A DNA stretch of 64,000 bases from Afipia sp. P52-10. Its GTDB lineage: Bacteria > Pseudomonadota > Alphaproteobacteria > Rhizobiales > Xanthobacteraceae. The notes beneath the pieces are model-generated. The model worked only from the letters and a program-made list of their open reading frames with translations. It did no database searches and was not told where the DNA came from. This document shows positions 33,703-43,002 of the stretch, piece after piece (position 1 is the first letter of the stretch; every line of letters starts with the position of its first letter). Made by a program: the position numbers and the translations under genes. The stretch is taken from the NCBI RefSeq assembly GCF_000516555.1, contig NZ_AZSJ01000007.1, forward strand, positions 1,125,099 to 1,189,098. Direction: 5' to 3'.

Positions 33703-35742
33703 ATGGCTGACAAACCTGTTTCCGCGTCGGGCTTCCAGTACACGCTGAGCAACCTGAAACCCGTCGAATCGCGCGCGATCACCCTGACTTTTCCGGACGG
33801 CGCGCGCCGCGAATTCCCAAGACACACCACCGGCCTCGATATCGCCAAGGGCATCTCGCCCTCGCTCGCCAAGCGCACGGTGGCGATGGCACTGGACGGC
33901 ACCCTCACCGATCTCGCCGATCCGATCGAGCGCGATGCCACGATCGAATTCGTCAACCGCGACGATCCGCGCGCGCTGGAATTGATCCGGCACGACTGCG
34001 CCCACGTCCTGGCGGAGGCGGTGCAATCGCTCTGGCCCGGCACCCAGGTCACCATCGGCCCGGTGATCGAGAACGGCTTCTACTACGACTTCTTCCGCAA
34101 CGAGCCGTTCACGCCGGAAGACTTCGACGCCATCGAGAAGAAAATGCGCGAGATCATTGCCCGCGATGCGCCGTTCACCAAGGAGATCTGGACCCGCGAC
34201 CAGACCAAGCAGGTCTTCAAGGACAAGGGCGAGCTGTTCAAGGTCGAGCTGGTCGACGCCATTCCGGAAGATCAGACCATCCGCATCTACAAGCAGGGCG
34301 ACTGGTTCGATCTCTGCCGCGGCCCGCACATGACCTCGACCGGCAAGGTCGGCAACGCCTTCAAGCTGATGAAGGTGGCAGGCGCCTATTGGCGCGGCGA
34401 CAGCAACAATCCGATGCTGACGCGCATCTATGGCACCGCCTTCGCAAAGCAGGACGACCTCGACGCCTACCTTAAGCAGCTCGAGGAAGCGGAGAAGCGC
34501 GACCATCGCCGCCTCGGCCGCGAACTCGACCTGTTCCACTTCCAGGAGGAAGGTCCGGGCGTCGTGTTCTGGCATCCGAAGGGCTGGACCATGTTCCAGG
34601 CGCTGGTTGCCTACATGCGCCGCCGGCTCGCCGGCGACTACGACGAGGTGAACGCGCCGCAGATCCTCGACAAGGAATTGTGGGAGACCTCCGGCCACTG
34701 GGGCTGGTATCGCGAGAACATGTTCGCAGCGCAGTCGGCGGGAGAAGAGGCCGAGGACAAACGCTGGTTCGTGCTGAAGCCGATGAACTGCCCCGGCCAT
34801 GTGCAGATCTTCAAGCACGGCTTGAAGAGCTATCGCGACCTGCCCCTGCGCCTGGCCGAGTTCGGCATCGTCCATCGCTATGAAGCGTCGGGCGCGATGC
34901 ACGGGCTGATGCGCGTGCGCGGCTTCACCCAGGACGACGCGCATGTGTTCTGCACCGAGGAGCAGCTTGCCGAGGAATGCCTCAAGATCAACGAGCTGAT
35001 CCTGTCCACCTACTCGGACTTCGATTTCGGCGACATCGTCGTCAAGCTGTCGACTCGCCCCGAGAAACGCGTCGGCACCGACGAGATGTGGGATCACGCC
35101 GAGCGCGTGATGGCCACTGTGCTGTCGCAGATCGAGGCGCAGTCGGGCGGCCGCATCAAGACTGCGATCAATCCGGGCGAAGGCGCGTTCTACGGACCGA
35201 AGTTCGAATACGTGCTGCGTGACGCGATCGGCCGTGACTGGCAGTGCGGCACGACGCAGGTGGATTTCAACCTGCCGGAGCGGTTCGGCGCGTTCTACAT
35301 CGACGCCGATGGTTCGAAGAAGCCGCCGGTGATGGTGCATCGGGCGATCTGCGGCTCGATGGAACGCTTCCTCGGCATCCTGATCGAGCACTATGCGGGC
35401 AACTTCCCGCTCTGGCTTGCGCCGACGCAAGCGGTCGTCACCACCATCACCTCCGAAGGCGACGAGTACGCCAAGAAGGTGCTGGCGGCGGCTCGCCGCG
35501 CCGGCCTGCGCACCGAGATCGATCTTCGCAACGAGAAGATCAATTACAAGGTGCGCGAGCACTCGCTGGCGAAGATTCCGGCGCTGCTGGTGGTCGGCAA
35601 GAAGGAAGCCGAGCAGCACACGGTGTCGATCCGCCGCCTCGGCTCGGAGCGTCAGCAGGTGATGCCGCTCAACGAGGCGCTGAAGGCGCTGGTCGAGGAA
35701 GCAACCCCGCCGGACGTGAGGCGGCTCCGCGACCTCGCCTAA
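33703..35742 (+). CDS. thrS: Threonine-tRNA ligase
   Basis: A 679-residue class II aminoacyl-tRNA synthetase. Domains in order: TGS (about 20-90), the editing domain with [10 protein letters not shown] and later CRGPH, the catalytic core with [37 protein letters not shown] and [13 protein letters not shown], and a C-terminal anticodon-binding domain. It is slightly longer than E. coli ThrRS, with an N-terminal extension of about 20 residues. The ATG at 33703 is chosen because AAGGAG lies exactly 6 bp upstream; an ATG at 33697 would overlap that site. Confidence 0.98.
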   Translation: MADKPVSASGFQYTLSNLKPVESRAITLTFPDGARREFPRHTTGLDIAKGISPSLAKRTVAMALDGTLTDLADPIERDATIEFVNRDDPRALELIRHDCAHVLAEAVQSLWPGTQVTIGPVIENGFYYDFFRNEPFTPEDFDAIEKKMREIIARDAPFTKEIWTRDQTKQVFKDKGELFKVELVDAIPEDQTIRIYKQGDWFDLCRGPHMTSTGKVGNAFKLMKVAGAYWRGDSNNPMLTRIYGTAFAKQDDLDAYLKQLEEAEKRDHRRLGRELDLFHFQEEGPGVVFWHPKGWTMFQALVAYMRRRLAGDYDEVNAPQILDKELWETSGHWGWYRENMFAAQSAGEEAEDKRWFVLKPMNCPGHVQIFKHGLKSYRDLPLRLAEFGIVHRYEASGAMHGLMRVRGFTQDDAHVFCTEEQLAEECLKINELILSTYSDFDFGDIVVKLSTRPEKRVGTDEMWDHAERVMATVLSQIEAQSGGRIKTAINPGEGAFYGPKFEYVLRDAIGRDWQCGTTQVDFNLPERFGAFYIDADGSKKPPVMVHRAICGSMERFLGILIEHYAGNFPLWLAPTQAVVTTITSEGDEYAKKVLAAARRAGLRTEIDLRNEKINYKVREHSLAKIPALLVVGKKEAEQHTVSIRRLGSERQQVMPLNEALKALVEEATPPDVRRLRDLA

Positions 35743-35752
35743 AACGATCCTC

Positions 35753-35778
35753 TCTCGCGCCGGCATGCCGGCGCGAGA
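35753..35778. terminator. Perfect 26-bp palindrome after thrS
   Basis: TCTCGCGCCGG-CATG-CCGGCGCGAGA is self-complementary over 26 bases, 10 bp after the thrS stop. It would form a very stable hairpin in RNA, but no T-run follows, so it may be a 3'-end stabiliser or a factor-dependent terminator. Confidence 0.5.
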
Positions 35779-35878
35779 TGGCGTTCCAATTTAGAGCTTT
35801 GCCAAACAAGGCACCCTTGCCTTCGCGAGGACCGTGCCGATATCAGCGCCTGACGCTCATCATTCGTTTGGACCCGGC

Positions 35879-36442
35879 ATGCCCGACATCATCGACCTTC
35901 TGAAAACCCGCCGTTCGGTCAAGCCGATGGAGATGGCCGGCCCCGGCCCCTCGCCCGCCGAACTCGAAACCATCATGATGCTCGGCGCCCGTGTGCCGGA
36001 TCACGGCAAGCTGGTGCCCTGGCGTTTCATCGTGTTCGAGGGCGAGGCGCGGGCGAAGGCGGGCGAGATTTTCGCTGCGATCTTCAAGGACAAGAACCCG
36101 CAGGCGACCGCGGACCAGATCGATGTGGAACGCAAGCGGTTCCTGCATGCACCGCTGGTCATCGCCGTGGTCAGCCGCGCCAAGCCGCATGTGAAGATCC
36201 CGCTCTGGGAGCAGGAGCTGTCGGCCGGCGCCAGCGTGATGAACCTCATCATCGCGGCGAACGCGCTCGGCTATGTGGCGAACTGGCTCACCGGCTGGAT
36301 CGCGTTCGACCGCACAGCGCTAGACGCCCTCGGCCTTGCACCGGACGAGAAAATGGCAGGCTTCGTGCATATCGGCCGTTCGACCCGGCCGGTCGAAGAT
36401 CGCGACAGGCCCAAGCTCGCCGACATCGTCACGCGGTTCTAA
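35879..36442 (+). CDS. Nitroreductase family protein (YdjA-like)
   Basis: A 187-residue FMN-dependent oxidoreductase of the compact YdjA type. Hallmarks: LLKTRRSVKPM near the start (FMN phosphate contact), GARVPDHGKLVPWRFIVFEG, then SAGASVMNLIIAANALGY and GFVHIGR. Such enzymes use NAD(P)H to reduce nitro groups, quinones or unknown native substrates. The ATG at 35879 is chosen; a GTG at 35834 would add 15 residues. Its stop codon overlaps the edge of a dispersed repeat. Confidence 0.9.
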   Translation: MPDIIDLLKTRRSVKPMEMAGPGPSPAELETIMMLGARVPDHGKLVPWRFIVFEGEARAKAGEIFAAIFKDKNPQATADQIDVERKRFLHAPLVIAVVSRAKPHVKIPLWEQELSAGASVMNLIIAANALGYVANWLTGWIAFDRTALDALGLAPDEKMAGFVHIGRSTRPVEDRDRPKLADIVTRF

Positions 36443-36538
36443 AGCGCGATGAGATTGAGATGAATCATCCTCGCGCGCTTTAGCTCATTGTTTAAGCATG
36501 ATCCATTCGGAAAACCGCTACACACTTTTCCGGATCAG
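36441..36538. repeat. Dispersed intergenic repeat, copy B
   Basis: This block starts at the nitroreductase stop codon (TAAAGCGCGATGAGATTGA) and ends TTTTCCGGATCA. Its reverse complement matches copy A at 9590-9686 across its length with scattered changes. The first half can fold by pairing AAAGCGCG with CGCGCTTT (36471-36481 area). It separates the convergent nitroreductase and GGDEF-EAL genes and may serve as a shared transcription stop. Confidence 0.75.
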
Positions 36539-36569
36539 ACGTTAGCCTGCAGCGCCTCGGCCGCGCCGC

Positions 36570-39059
36570 TCAAGCGGCCTGTGATGCGCTGTGGGCGCCG
36601 AACCTTGCAATGAGTTGCCGCGCCTCGGATGCCGGCCGCGCCGGGCTGAACAGGAAACCTTGAACTTCCATGCAGCCTTCGTTGCGCAAGCAATCGAGCT
36701 GCGCCGTGGTCTCGACGCCCTCTGCGGTGGTGGTGATGCCGAGGCTGCGGCCGAGGCCCGAGATCGCACGGATAATCGCTACGCAATCGGGCCGCTCGGT
36801 GACTTCGCTGACGAAGGAACGATCGATCTTGATCTTGTCGAACGGAAAGCTGCGCAGGTAGCTCAGCGATGAATAGCCGGTGCCGAAATCGTCCATCGAA
36901 ATACTGACACCGAGCGCGCGGATCTGATGCAGCGTCGCAAGGTTGGTTTCGGTCTCCGCCAGCAGCACCGACTCGGTGATCTCCAGTTCGAGCCGCTTCG
37001 GTTCGAGACCGGAATGCGCCAGCGCGCTGACGACCGTCTGCACCAGATTGCGGCTGCGGAATTGTGCCGGCGATAGGTTGACCGCGACCTTCACGGACGC
37101 AGGCCAATGCGTCGCCTCGGTGCAGGCCTCGCGCAGGATCCATTCGCCGATCGGCACGATCAGGCCGATGTCTTCCGCAATCGGGATGAAGTCGCCGGGC
37201 GAGATCATGCCGTGCACCGGATGCCGCCAGCGCAGCAGCGATTCAAATCCCGTGATCTGCCCGGCGGCCAGATCGATCAGCGGCTGATAGTGCAACTCGA
37301 ATTCGCTACGCGCCAGCGCTTGGCGCAGATCCGCCTCCATCGTGCGGCGGCGCTGGGCCTGATGATCCATGTCGACCTCGAAGAAGTGATGCGAGCCGCG
37401 GCCTTCCGACTTCGCGCGATAGAGCGCCATGTCGGCGTTGCGCAGGAGTTGGTCCGCACTGTCACCATCCCCCGGCGCAAGCGCAACGCCGATGCTGGCA
37501 CCGATCACGAGCTCAACGCCGTCGATCAGGTAGCGCTCGCTGAGGATTTCGATCAGCGCGGCGGCGCGGGCGCTGACATCGTTCGCGCCCTGCACCTTGT
37601 CGAGGATGATCGCGAACTCGTCGCCGCCGATGCGCGCGACCAGCTCGCTTTCCCGCAACGACTGCCGCAGACGCTCGGCCACGCAGCGGAGCAACTGATC
37701 GCCCATCGAATGGCCGAACGAGTCGTTGACGTTCTTGAACAGATCGAGATCGACGCAAAGCACGGCGACGCTGCTCTGCGCATGCGCGCGTGCGAGCGCG
37801 GCTTCCAGCCGCTCGCGATAGAGCACGCGGTTCGGCAGGTCGGTCAGCGCGTCGTGATGGGCCATGTGCGCGATCCGCGCCTCGGCCTTCTTGCGGTCGG
37901 TGATGTCCACCGCCGTCACCAGGAAGGCATCGCGATTGTCGAAGGCGATGCGGCGGCCGCGCGTCAGCACCTCGATCTCGCTGCCATCGGCCTTCACATG
38001 ACGCCAGCTCCGCGATGACTGGTAGACGTCGCCGAACTCGTTGATCGCCGCGAGGTGCGTCTCCCACTCGTCGCGCGGCCAGATATCCTGCAAGCGCATC
38101 GTCAGGAAGCCGTCGCGGCTGTAGCCGTAGTGACTGACCGCAGCGTCATTGACGCTGAGGAAGCGATGCGTCGTCGCGTCAAACACCCACATCGGCATCG
38201 GGTTGTGATCGAACAACAGGCGGAACGACTGCTCCCGCCGCTTGACGTCGGTGATATCGGTCAATGTCGCCGCGAGCAGATCGCCGATCGCGCCGACGCT
38301 GATTTGCAGATAGGAGAGTCCCTCGCCTTTCGGCACGGTCACCTCGAACTGCTGGCGGCTGCCGGTCTCGAGCACGCTCTGCATCCGTTCGGCCACCTCC
38401 GGCTTGGACAGGATCGGATGGCCATCGCCGATCCGCCGGAATCGCAATTCGTCCATCCGGCTGCGCAACAGGTGGCAGGCCCCCTTGTTCAGATCGAGGA
38501 TCTGGAAATCGACCGTGCGGCCGTGCGAGTCGCGCAACGCCGCCAGCGCCAGAATGCCCTCGCTGGTCGAACCGAAGATCGCGTCGATCAGGTTGTAGCG
38601 GGTGCCGCGCTCCTTCACATACACCGCAGCCAGCGGGCCGCTCCAGCGGCACGCCATCGGCAGCGCCAAAATGTCGTAGGTCTCGACCAGGCCGCCTCGC
38701 ACCCGGTGCGCGATCGCATGATGCGGCTGTCCCACCTGCAACGCGTGGCCGACCGCCTCGGTGACGGCGATGCTGGTGTCGAGCGGCAATGCGATCGGCT
38801 CGTCGTCGGCCGCGTCCGCCCAGTCGCGCACGTAACGCCCGGCGCGTGTGATCCCCTCGGCAAGGCCAAGGTCATAGTTCACCAGAAAGAGATGATCGCT
38901 CACCCGCCCGAGACTGCCGAGCATCACCTCTTCGAACGGAGGCAACGCCACACCGGGCTTCAGCGCAGCCCTCCACTTCCGCTGCAGCAGAGACATATCG
39001 TCCAGCACAGGCGGCTGAACCGACGGCTTGCGACGCAACGCCGACACCATAACACGCAT
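36570..39059 (-). CDS. PAS-GGDEF-EAL cyclic-di-GMP signalling protein
   Basis: An 829-residue cytoplasmic protein. An N-terminal sensor region (about 1-270) with a PAS-like segment is followed by a PAS domain (about 285-390), then GGDEF (about 400-560) with intact GGDEF at 478-482, then EAL (585-820). The signature EAL is ESL (606-608), keeping the catalytic Glu; NLSPAQF, ITESVLL, DDFGTGYSS, KIDRSF and EGVET motifs are all present, so both activities look possible. No membrane helices are seen. It could set the cyclic-di-GMP level read by the PilZ proteins encoded at 9.7 and 48 kb. Confidence 0.93.
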   Translation of the reverse strand: MRVMVSALRRKPSVQPPVLDDMSLLQRKWRAALKPGVALPPFEEVMLGSLGRVSDHLFLVNYDLGLAEGITRAGRYVRDWADAADDEPIALPLDTSIAVTEAVGHALQVGQPHHAIAHRVRGGLVETYDILALPMACRWSGPLAAVYVKERGTRYNLIDAIFGSTSEGILALAALRDSHGRTVDFQILDLNKGACHLLRSRMDELRFRRIGDGHPILSKPEVAERMQSVLETGSRQQFEVTVPKGEGLSYLQISVGAIGDLLAATLTDITDVKRREQSFRLLFDHNPMPMWVFDATTHRFLSVNDAAVSHYGYSRDGFLTMRLQDIWPRDEWETHLAAINEFGDVYQSSRSWRHVKADGSEIEVLTRGRRIAFDNRDAFLVTAVDITDRKKAEARIAHMAHHDALTDLPNRVLYRERLEAALARAHAQSSVAVLCVDLDLFKNVNDSFGHSMGDQLLRCVAERLRQSLRESELVARIGGDEFAIILDKVQGANDVSARAAALIEILSERYLIDGVELVIGASIGVALAPGDGDSADQLLRNADMALYRAKSEGRGSHHFFEVDMDHQAQRRRTMEADLRQALARSEFELHYQPLIDLAAGQITGFESLLRWRHPVHGMISPGDFIPIAEDIGLIVPIGEWILREACTEATHWPASVKVAVNLSPAQFRSRNLVQTVVSALAHSGLEPKRLELEITESVLLAETETNLATLHQIRALGVSISMDDFGTGYSSLSYLRSFPFDKIKIDRSFVSEVTERPDCVAIIRAISGLGRSLGITTTAEGVETTAQLDCLRNEGCMEVQGFLFSPARPASEARQLIARFGAHSASQAA

Positions 39060-39212
39060 CCCCAGTACCCAATCGGTCAGCGCGCAATGTTTGGTTCCGG
39101 CGTTAAGGCAAGGTAAAGGGCTACTGCATGAGTGCAGCCGAGCCGCATTATGACACTTTTAAGATGAGCGATGGTTACCGGCGGAAGACGGAGGCCGGAT
39201 CAATCCAAGTGA

Positions 39213-40304
39213 TCACTTCGACAGCACTTCGATTTCGCCATCGACGCCGTTGACGACGTCGAAGTTGCGTTCGAACACGCGGCCCTCGTTTCGGGCGATT
39301 GCGCGATACTGGCCCTCGGCCAGGACCACGCGCGGAAACGCGCCGATCGATTCCTTGACGATGTCGCCGCCCGGCGTCAGCACCGACCACGACGTGTTGG
39401 CGAGCGCCTCGCCGCCGCGCTCGGAGACGAGTTTCAGCACGATCAGCGCAGCGCGATGGGTGACGGTCACGTCGGTCAGCTTGCCCGCCTGCACGCGGAT
39501 GTCCGAGCGCACGACCGAGTTGCCGTCGCCGTAGTTGGAGATGATGTAGTAGTTGCCCTCGGGGATCAGCGCGATATCACCGGAGGGAACGTTCTGCGCG
39601 ATCGGCGTTTTCTCCTCGGCGTCGAACTGGCTGCCCTTATAGATGTTGAAGGTCACCTGCCCGGATGGAATGCGGGTGGTGCCGACGCGGCCCTCGATGC
39701 GCAAGCCACCCGCCGGAATTTCGAAGGACTCCCGCATCGTATCCTGGCGCAGCGTCACCGGGCGAACGGCGCTGGCAAGCCCGAGGCTCGCATGCACGAC
39801 GTAGCTCCCCGGCGGCAGCACGATGTTCGGCGTCGGTGAGCGCTCCTCCCGCACCAGACGGAAGACGCCGCTCGGATCCGGCCTGTCGGCATAAATCCGC
39901 CAGATCACCCCGCCGGTGACGGCGGGCAGATCCTTGCCGAACTTGGCGCTGAGCGCGAGCACGGCCTGCTGCGGGTTCGCGGGCGGGGTTGCGGCACCAG
40001 CCGGCGCGGATGCGGACGGAACCGGCGCGGGCGCAGCCCCCGGCGGCGCCAGGATCGATTGCGGCAGGGCCGGCGCGGCGGCCGCCCCGGAGGACGGCGC
40101 AAGATTGGCGGCGCCGCCGATATCTGGCATCGGGACCGCGGCCGGCGGCACCGGCGGCGGGGACTCCCCGAAAATCTGCGCCTGCGCGGGGACCGCCAAG
40201 GCGAGCGCACCGGCGAGCCACAGCGGCCCAAACCGTACATAGACACCGATTCGCCCGGCTGACCGCCCGAACCGCTCGTTCGCTGATATTGCCGCCCCGA
40301 TCAT
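39213..40304 (-). CDS. Exported hypothetical protein with Pro/Ala-rich linker
   Basis: A 363-residue secreted protein. A membrane/signal segment (GPLWLAGALALAVPAQAQ) ends near residue 43. It is followed by about 70 residues rich in Pro and Ala, then a beta-rich region with repeated strand patterns (LPPGSYVVHASLG, LIPEGNYYIISNYG, LAEGQYRAIARNEG) that resemble three carboxypeptidase-regulatory or PEGA-like units. Probably an envelope protein; function unknown. Start ATG at 40304, with a GTG one codon before. Divergent from the patatin gene. Confidence 0.75.
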   Translation of the reverse strand: MIGAAISANERFGRSAGRIGVYVRFGPLWLAGALALAVPAQAQIFGESPPPVPPAAVPMPDIGGAANLAPSSGAAAAPALPQSILAPPGAAPAPVPSASAPAGAATPPANPQQAVLALSAKFGKDLPAVTGGVIWRIYADRPDPSGVFRLVREERSPTPNIVLPPGSYVVHASLGLASAVRPVTLRQDTMRESFEIPAGGLRIEGRVGTTRIPSGQVTFNIYKGSQFDAEEKTPIAQNVPSGDIALIPEGNYYIISNYGDGNSVVRSDIRVQAGKLTDVTVTHRAALIVLKLVSERGGEALANTSWSVLTPGGDIVKESIGAFPRVVLAEGQYRAIARNEGRVFERNFDVVNGVDGEIEVLSK

Positions 40305-40532
40305 CACCCGCTTCTCGACCGAAAACGCGGCAAATTCAAGCCTGTGCGGACCCGAGCAGCCGTCCTTGCCATAGCTTTGCCGTGGCGCGCACTGATAGTG
40401 GTGTGGACAAACTGCAAGGCGGCAACGAATAGGTTACTTGGCCGGGATATTGGAACCGGTACGAGCAATTCCTATTTTCTCAGGGCATTGCGACACTCGC
40501 AACGGCAACGAGATACGAGGCAGGGCTTCAGC

Positions 40533-41609
40533 GTGCTTGAGAACTGGTTCAGGCAAAAGAACGGCGCGCCCAAGAACAAGGTCGGTCTTGGTCCATCGCG
40601 CCGTCCGGTGATCGGGCTTGCGCTCGGTGGCGGCGCTGCGCGCGGCTTCGCGCATATCGGCATCCTGCGCACGCTCTTGGCGCGCGGCATCACTCCGGAC
40701 ATCGTCGTCGGCACCTCGATCGGCGCGGCTGTCGGCGGCGCCTATGCCGCCGGCCACCTCGACGAGTTCGAGACGTGGGCGCGAAGCCTGCAGCCGCGCA
40801 GCGTGTTCAGCTATCTCGACATTCAGCTCAACGGCTCCGGCCTGATCGGCGGCGGCCGACTCGCGGCCGAGCTGGAGCAAGCGATGGGCCGTCGCCTGAT
40901 CGAGGACCTCCCGGCGAAATTTGCCGCCATCGCCACTGAAATCACCACCGGCCACGAGATCTGGCTGACACATGGGCGGCTGGTGGATGCCTTGCGCGCG
41001 TCCTACGCCCTGCCCGGAATCTTTTCGCCTGTGATGGTCGGCGACCGCTGGCTGGTGGACGGCGCGCTGGTCAATCCCGTGCCAGTCTCGACGGCGCGCG
41101 CGCTCGGCGCCGAGATCGTCATCGCGGTCAATCTCAGCGCCGACAGCTTCGGTCACGGTGGAACGATCGCATCTTACGGTACCCCGCCCGATGTCGCGCT
41201 CGAGGAGGAATTTCCCCCCGAGACTGCGAAGACCGGCTTCAGCAAATTCTTCTCCGCCGAACGGACGATGAAGCGCGAATTCTTCGGCAGTGTCAGCCGG
41301 CCCGGCATCTCCACGGTGATGGTGGAAGCGTTCAACATCATGCAGGACCGCATCACCCGTGCCCGCTTGGCCGGCGACCCGCCCGATGTCCTGATCTCGC
41401 CGCGCGTCGGCAAGATCGGCTGGTTCGAGTTCCACCGTGCGGAGGAAACCATCGCGCACGGCCAGCGCGCAGCCGAGCGCACCATCGAATCGATCGAAGA
41501 AGCGATCGCGATCCTCGCGCCCGATTACGTTGCCGCAACCGATCCGGCGGAGACGGACGCGCCGAAGGACAACGGCGACACTGGCGAGCAGCAACAGGCA
41601 GCCGGCTAA
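40533..41609 (+). CDS. Patatin-like phospholipase (RssA type)
   Basis: A 358-residue lipid acyl hydrolase. The oxyanion loop LGGGAARGFAHIG (about 31-43), nucleophile Ser62 in GTSIG and catalytic Asp176 in DGALVNPVP form the patatin dyad. The protein would act on phospholipids or lysophospholipids at the inner membrane. No in-frame ATG is convincing: the GTG at 40533 is chosen, with GAGGCAGGG upstream; an open frame to 40344 lacks conservation. The C-terminal 60 residues, acidic and Gln-rich, are extra. Confidence 0.9.
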   Translation: MLENWFRQKNGAPKNKVGLGPSRRPVIGLALGGGAARGFAHIGILRTLLARGITPDIVVGTSIGAAVGGAYAAGHLDEFETWARSLQPRSVFSYLDIQLNGSGLIGGGRLAAELEQAMGRRLIEDLPAKFAAIATEITTGHEIWLTHGRLVDALRASYALPGIFSPVMVGDRWLVDGALVNPVPVSTARALGAEIVIAVNLSADSFGHGGTIASYGTPPDVALEEEFPPETAKTGFSKFFSAERTMKREFFGSVSRPGISTVMVEAFNIMQDRITRARLAGDPPDVLISPRVGKIGWFEFHRAEETIAHGQRAAERTIESIEEAIAILAPDYVAATDPAETDAPKDNGDTGEQQQAAG

Positions 41610-41640
41610 CGCGCGAGTGCTTCATTCGCGACCGGGCGTC

Positions 41641-42831
41641 TCATGGCCCGCGCAGCACCTTGCGCAACAGCAGCGATACGACGAAACCCGCAGCGCCTGC
41701 GGCCACAACGATCGCCGCGGCCGACGGCCAGCCGAACCGGTCGATCGCACCGCCAACCGCCACAGGACCGATCACCTGACCGAGGTTGCTGCCCTGCATC
41801 ACGAGTCCGACGGCGACCGGCACAAGCCGCTCCGCCGGCGCCAGCATCGGCGTCGTCGCAACGATCGTCGCCGGCAGCATGCCTCCCACGCCGGAGAACA
41901 CCACGCACAACAGGAGGGCGCCGAGCGGCGGCAGCACCGGGATGAAAATTCCGAGCGCCGCGAGACTCATGACCGCGCAGGCAATGCCGATCAGGGTCGT
42001 GCGGCTCGCGCCGCGCGAGAGCAGCACGCCCGCGATCAGATTGCCGGCGATATTCGCAGCGGTGGCGAGCGCGCTCAAGAAGCCCGCAGCGGTCAACGAC
42101 ACCGCCATCCGCTGCATCAGCAGCACCGGCAGGAAACTGAACAGTGCAAAGAACATCAGGCTGTAGAGCGCGAACGACACGGCGAGCAGCGCCGGCCCGA
42201 CGCGCAGCGTCGCCCATGCGTCCTTCACCAAAGCGCGCCAGACGAACCTCGTACGGCTGTCTGCTCCTGCTACACTCACCGCGATGCCGACGGCGCTCAG
42301 CGCCGCCAGCGCGCCGCTGCACCACCAATAGACCTGCCAGCTCGCCGCGAGCGGCACCGTCAGCATCGCCAGCGCCATGCCGGCCGGCATGAAGCAGCTC
42401 CAGAGCGCGAAGGCGAGATCGCGATCGCCCGCGGCGACGATCCGCTGCAGCACCGCTGGTCCCGACACCGCGATCATCAGAAAGCCCAGCCCTTCGATCA
42501 CCCGCGAGCCGAGCAGGACCGTGAAGGTGGTGGCGCCGCCGCCGACCGCAGCTCCCAACGCGATCGCCACAAGACCCGCAAGCAGCACCCGCCGATCCCC
42601 GAGGCGCGCCGTTACCGCACCGGCAGGTACGCCGCCGACGACACCGAGCACGGCAAAGATTGCGGTGATCCAGCCGACCGCGGCAAGATCGAGACCAAGA
42701 TCGGCTTGCAGCAGCGGTGCGGCAATCGCCGCCTTGCCGACCTGCAAGGCCGCCGTCACACCGGCGCCGACCACCGTGCCGACCGCGACCCAAGCCGTGC
42801 GAGGCCGCGCAAGCGACGGCGTCATGACCAT
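41641..42831 (-). CDS. MFS transporter (CynX/NimT-like)
   Basis: A 396-residue, 12-helix transporter. After TM2 there is a motif A-like GAVTARLGDRRVLL. Segments such as VGWITAIFAVLGVVGGVPAG suggest the cyanate/nitroimidazole (CynX) branch of MFS. Substrate unknown. The ATG at 42831 follows a GGGAGG site; a GTG one codon earlier and an ATG at 42825 are also in frame. It is divergent from a LysR gene across 171 bp that hold a repeated operator, so it is very probably the target of that regulator. Confidence 0.87.
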   Translation of the reverse strand: MVMTPSLARPRTAWVAVGTVVGAGVTAALQVGKAAIAAPLLQADLGLDLAAVGWITAIFAVLGVVGGVPAGAVTARLGDRRVLLAGLVAIALGAAVGGGATTFTVLLGSRVIEGLGFLMIAVSGPAVLQRIVAAGDRDLAFALWSCFMPAGMALAMLTVPLAASWQVYWWCSGALAALSAVGIAVSVAGADSRTRFVWRALVKDAWATLRVGPALLAVSFALYSLMFFALFSFLPVLLMQRMAVSLTAAGFLSALATAANIAGNLIAGVLLSRGASRTTLIGIACAVMSLAALGIFIPVLPPLGALLLCVVFSGVGGMLPATIVATTPMLAPAERLVPVAVGLVMQGSNLGQVIGPVAVGGAIDRFGWPSAAAIVVAAGAAGFVVSLLLRKVLRGP

Positions 42832-42950
42832 CACCGACGCCTCCCCAGCGCAGCACCACCGGCGACATTCATCCGCAGCGACGCATCCCGTTCAGCACCA
42901 GCGCCCATCGGAAATCCCATTGTCATGCGACGACAGTCTGATGGCTTCCG

Positions 42951-43001
42951 ACGATCGATCATAGTGATATAATTTGCATCGAAACGATCGATCAAAGCGA
43001 T
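42951..43001. promoter_or_regulatory. Direct-repeat operator between LysR and MFS genes
   Basis: ACGATCGATCATAGTGAT (42951-42968) and ACGATCGATCAAAGCGAT (42984-43001) match at 16 of 18 bases, 33 bp apart, about three helical turns. Each contains the palindrome GATCGATC. The second copy ends one base before the LysR start codon, and an AT-rich ATATAATTT lies between them, so binding would repress the regulator gene and control the divergent transporter. Confidence 0.75.
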
Positions 43002-43002
43002 C

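Noticed and set aside
32274..34055. 593-codon minus-strand frame
   Set aside because: It runs out of frame across an MFS gene and into the region antisense to thrS; no domain character.
33661..35766. 701-codon open frame on the minus strand
   Set aside because: It is fully antisense to thrS, whose protein is certain; long antisense frames are expected at this GC content.
36441..36538. Dispersed repeat considered as an insertion sequence remnant
   Set aside because: It is about 100 bp, folds on itself, has no transposase relic or target-site duplication that I can see.
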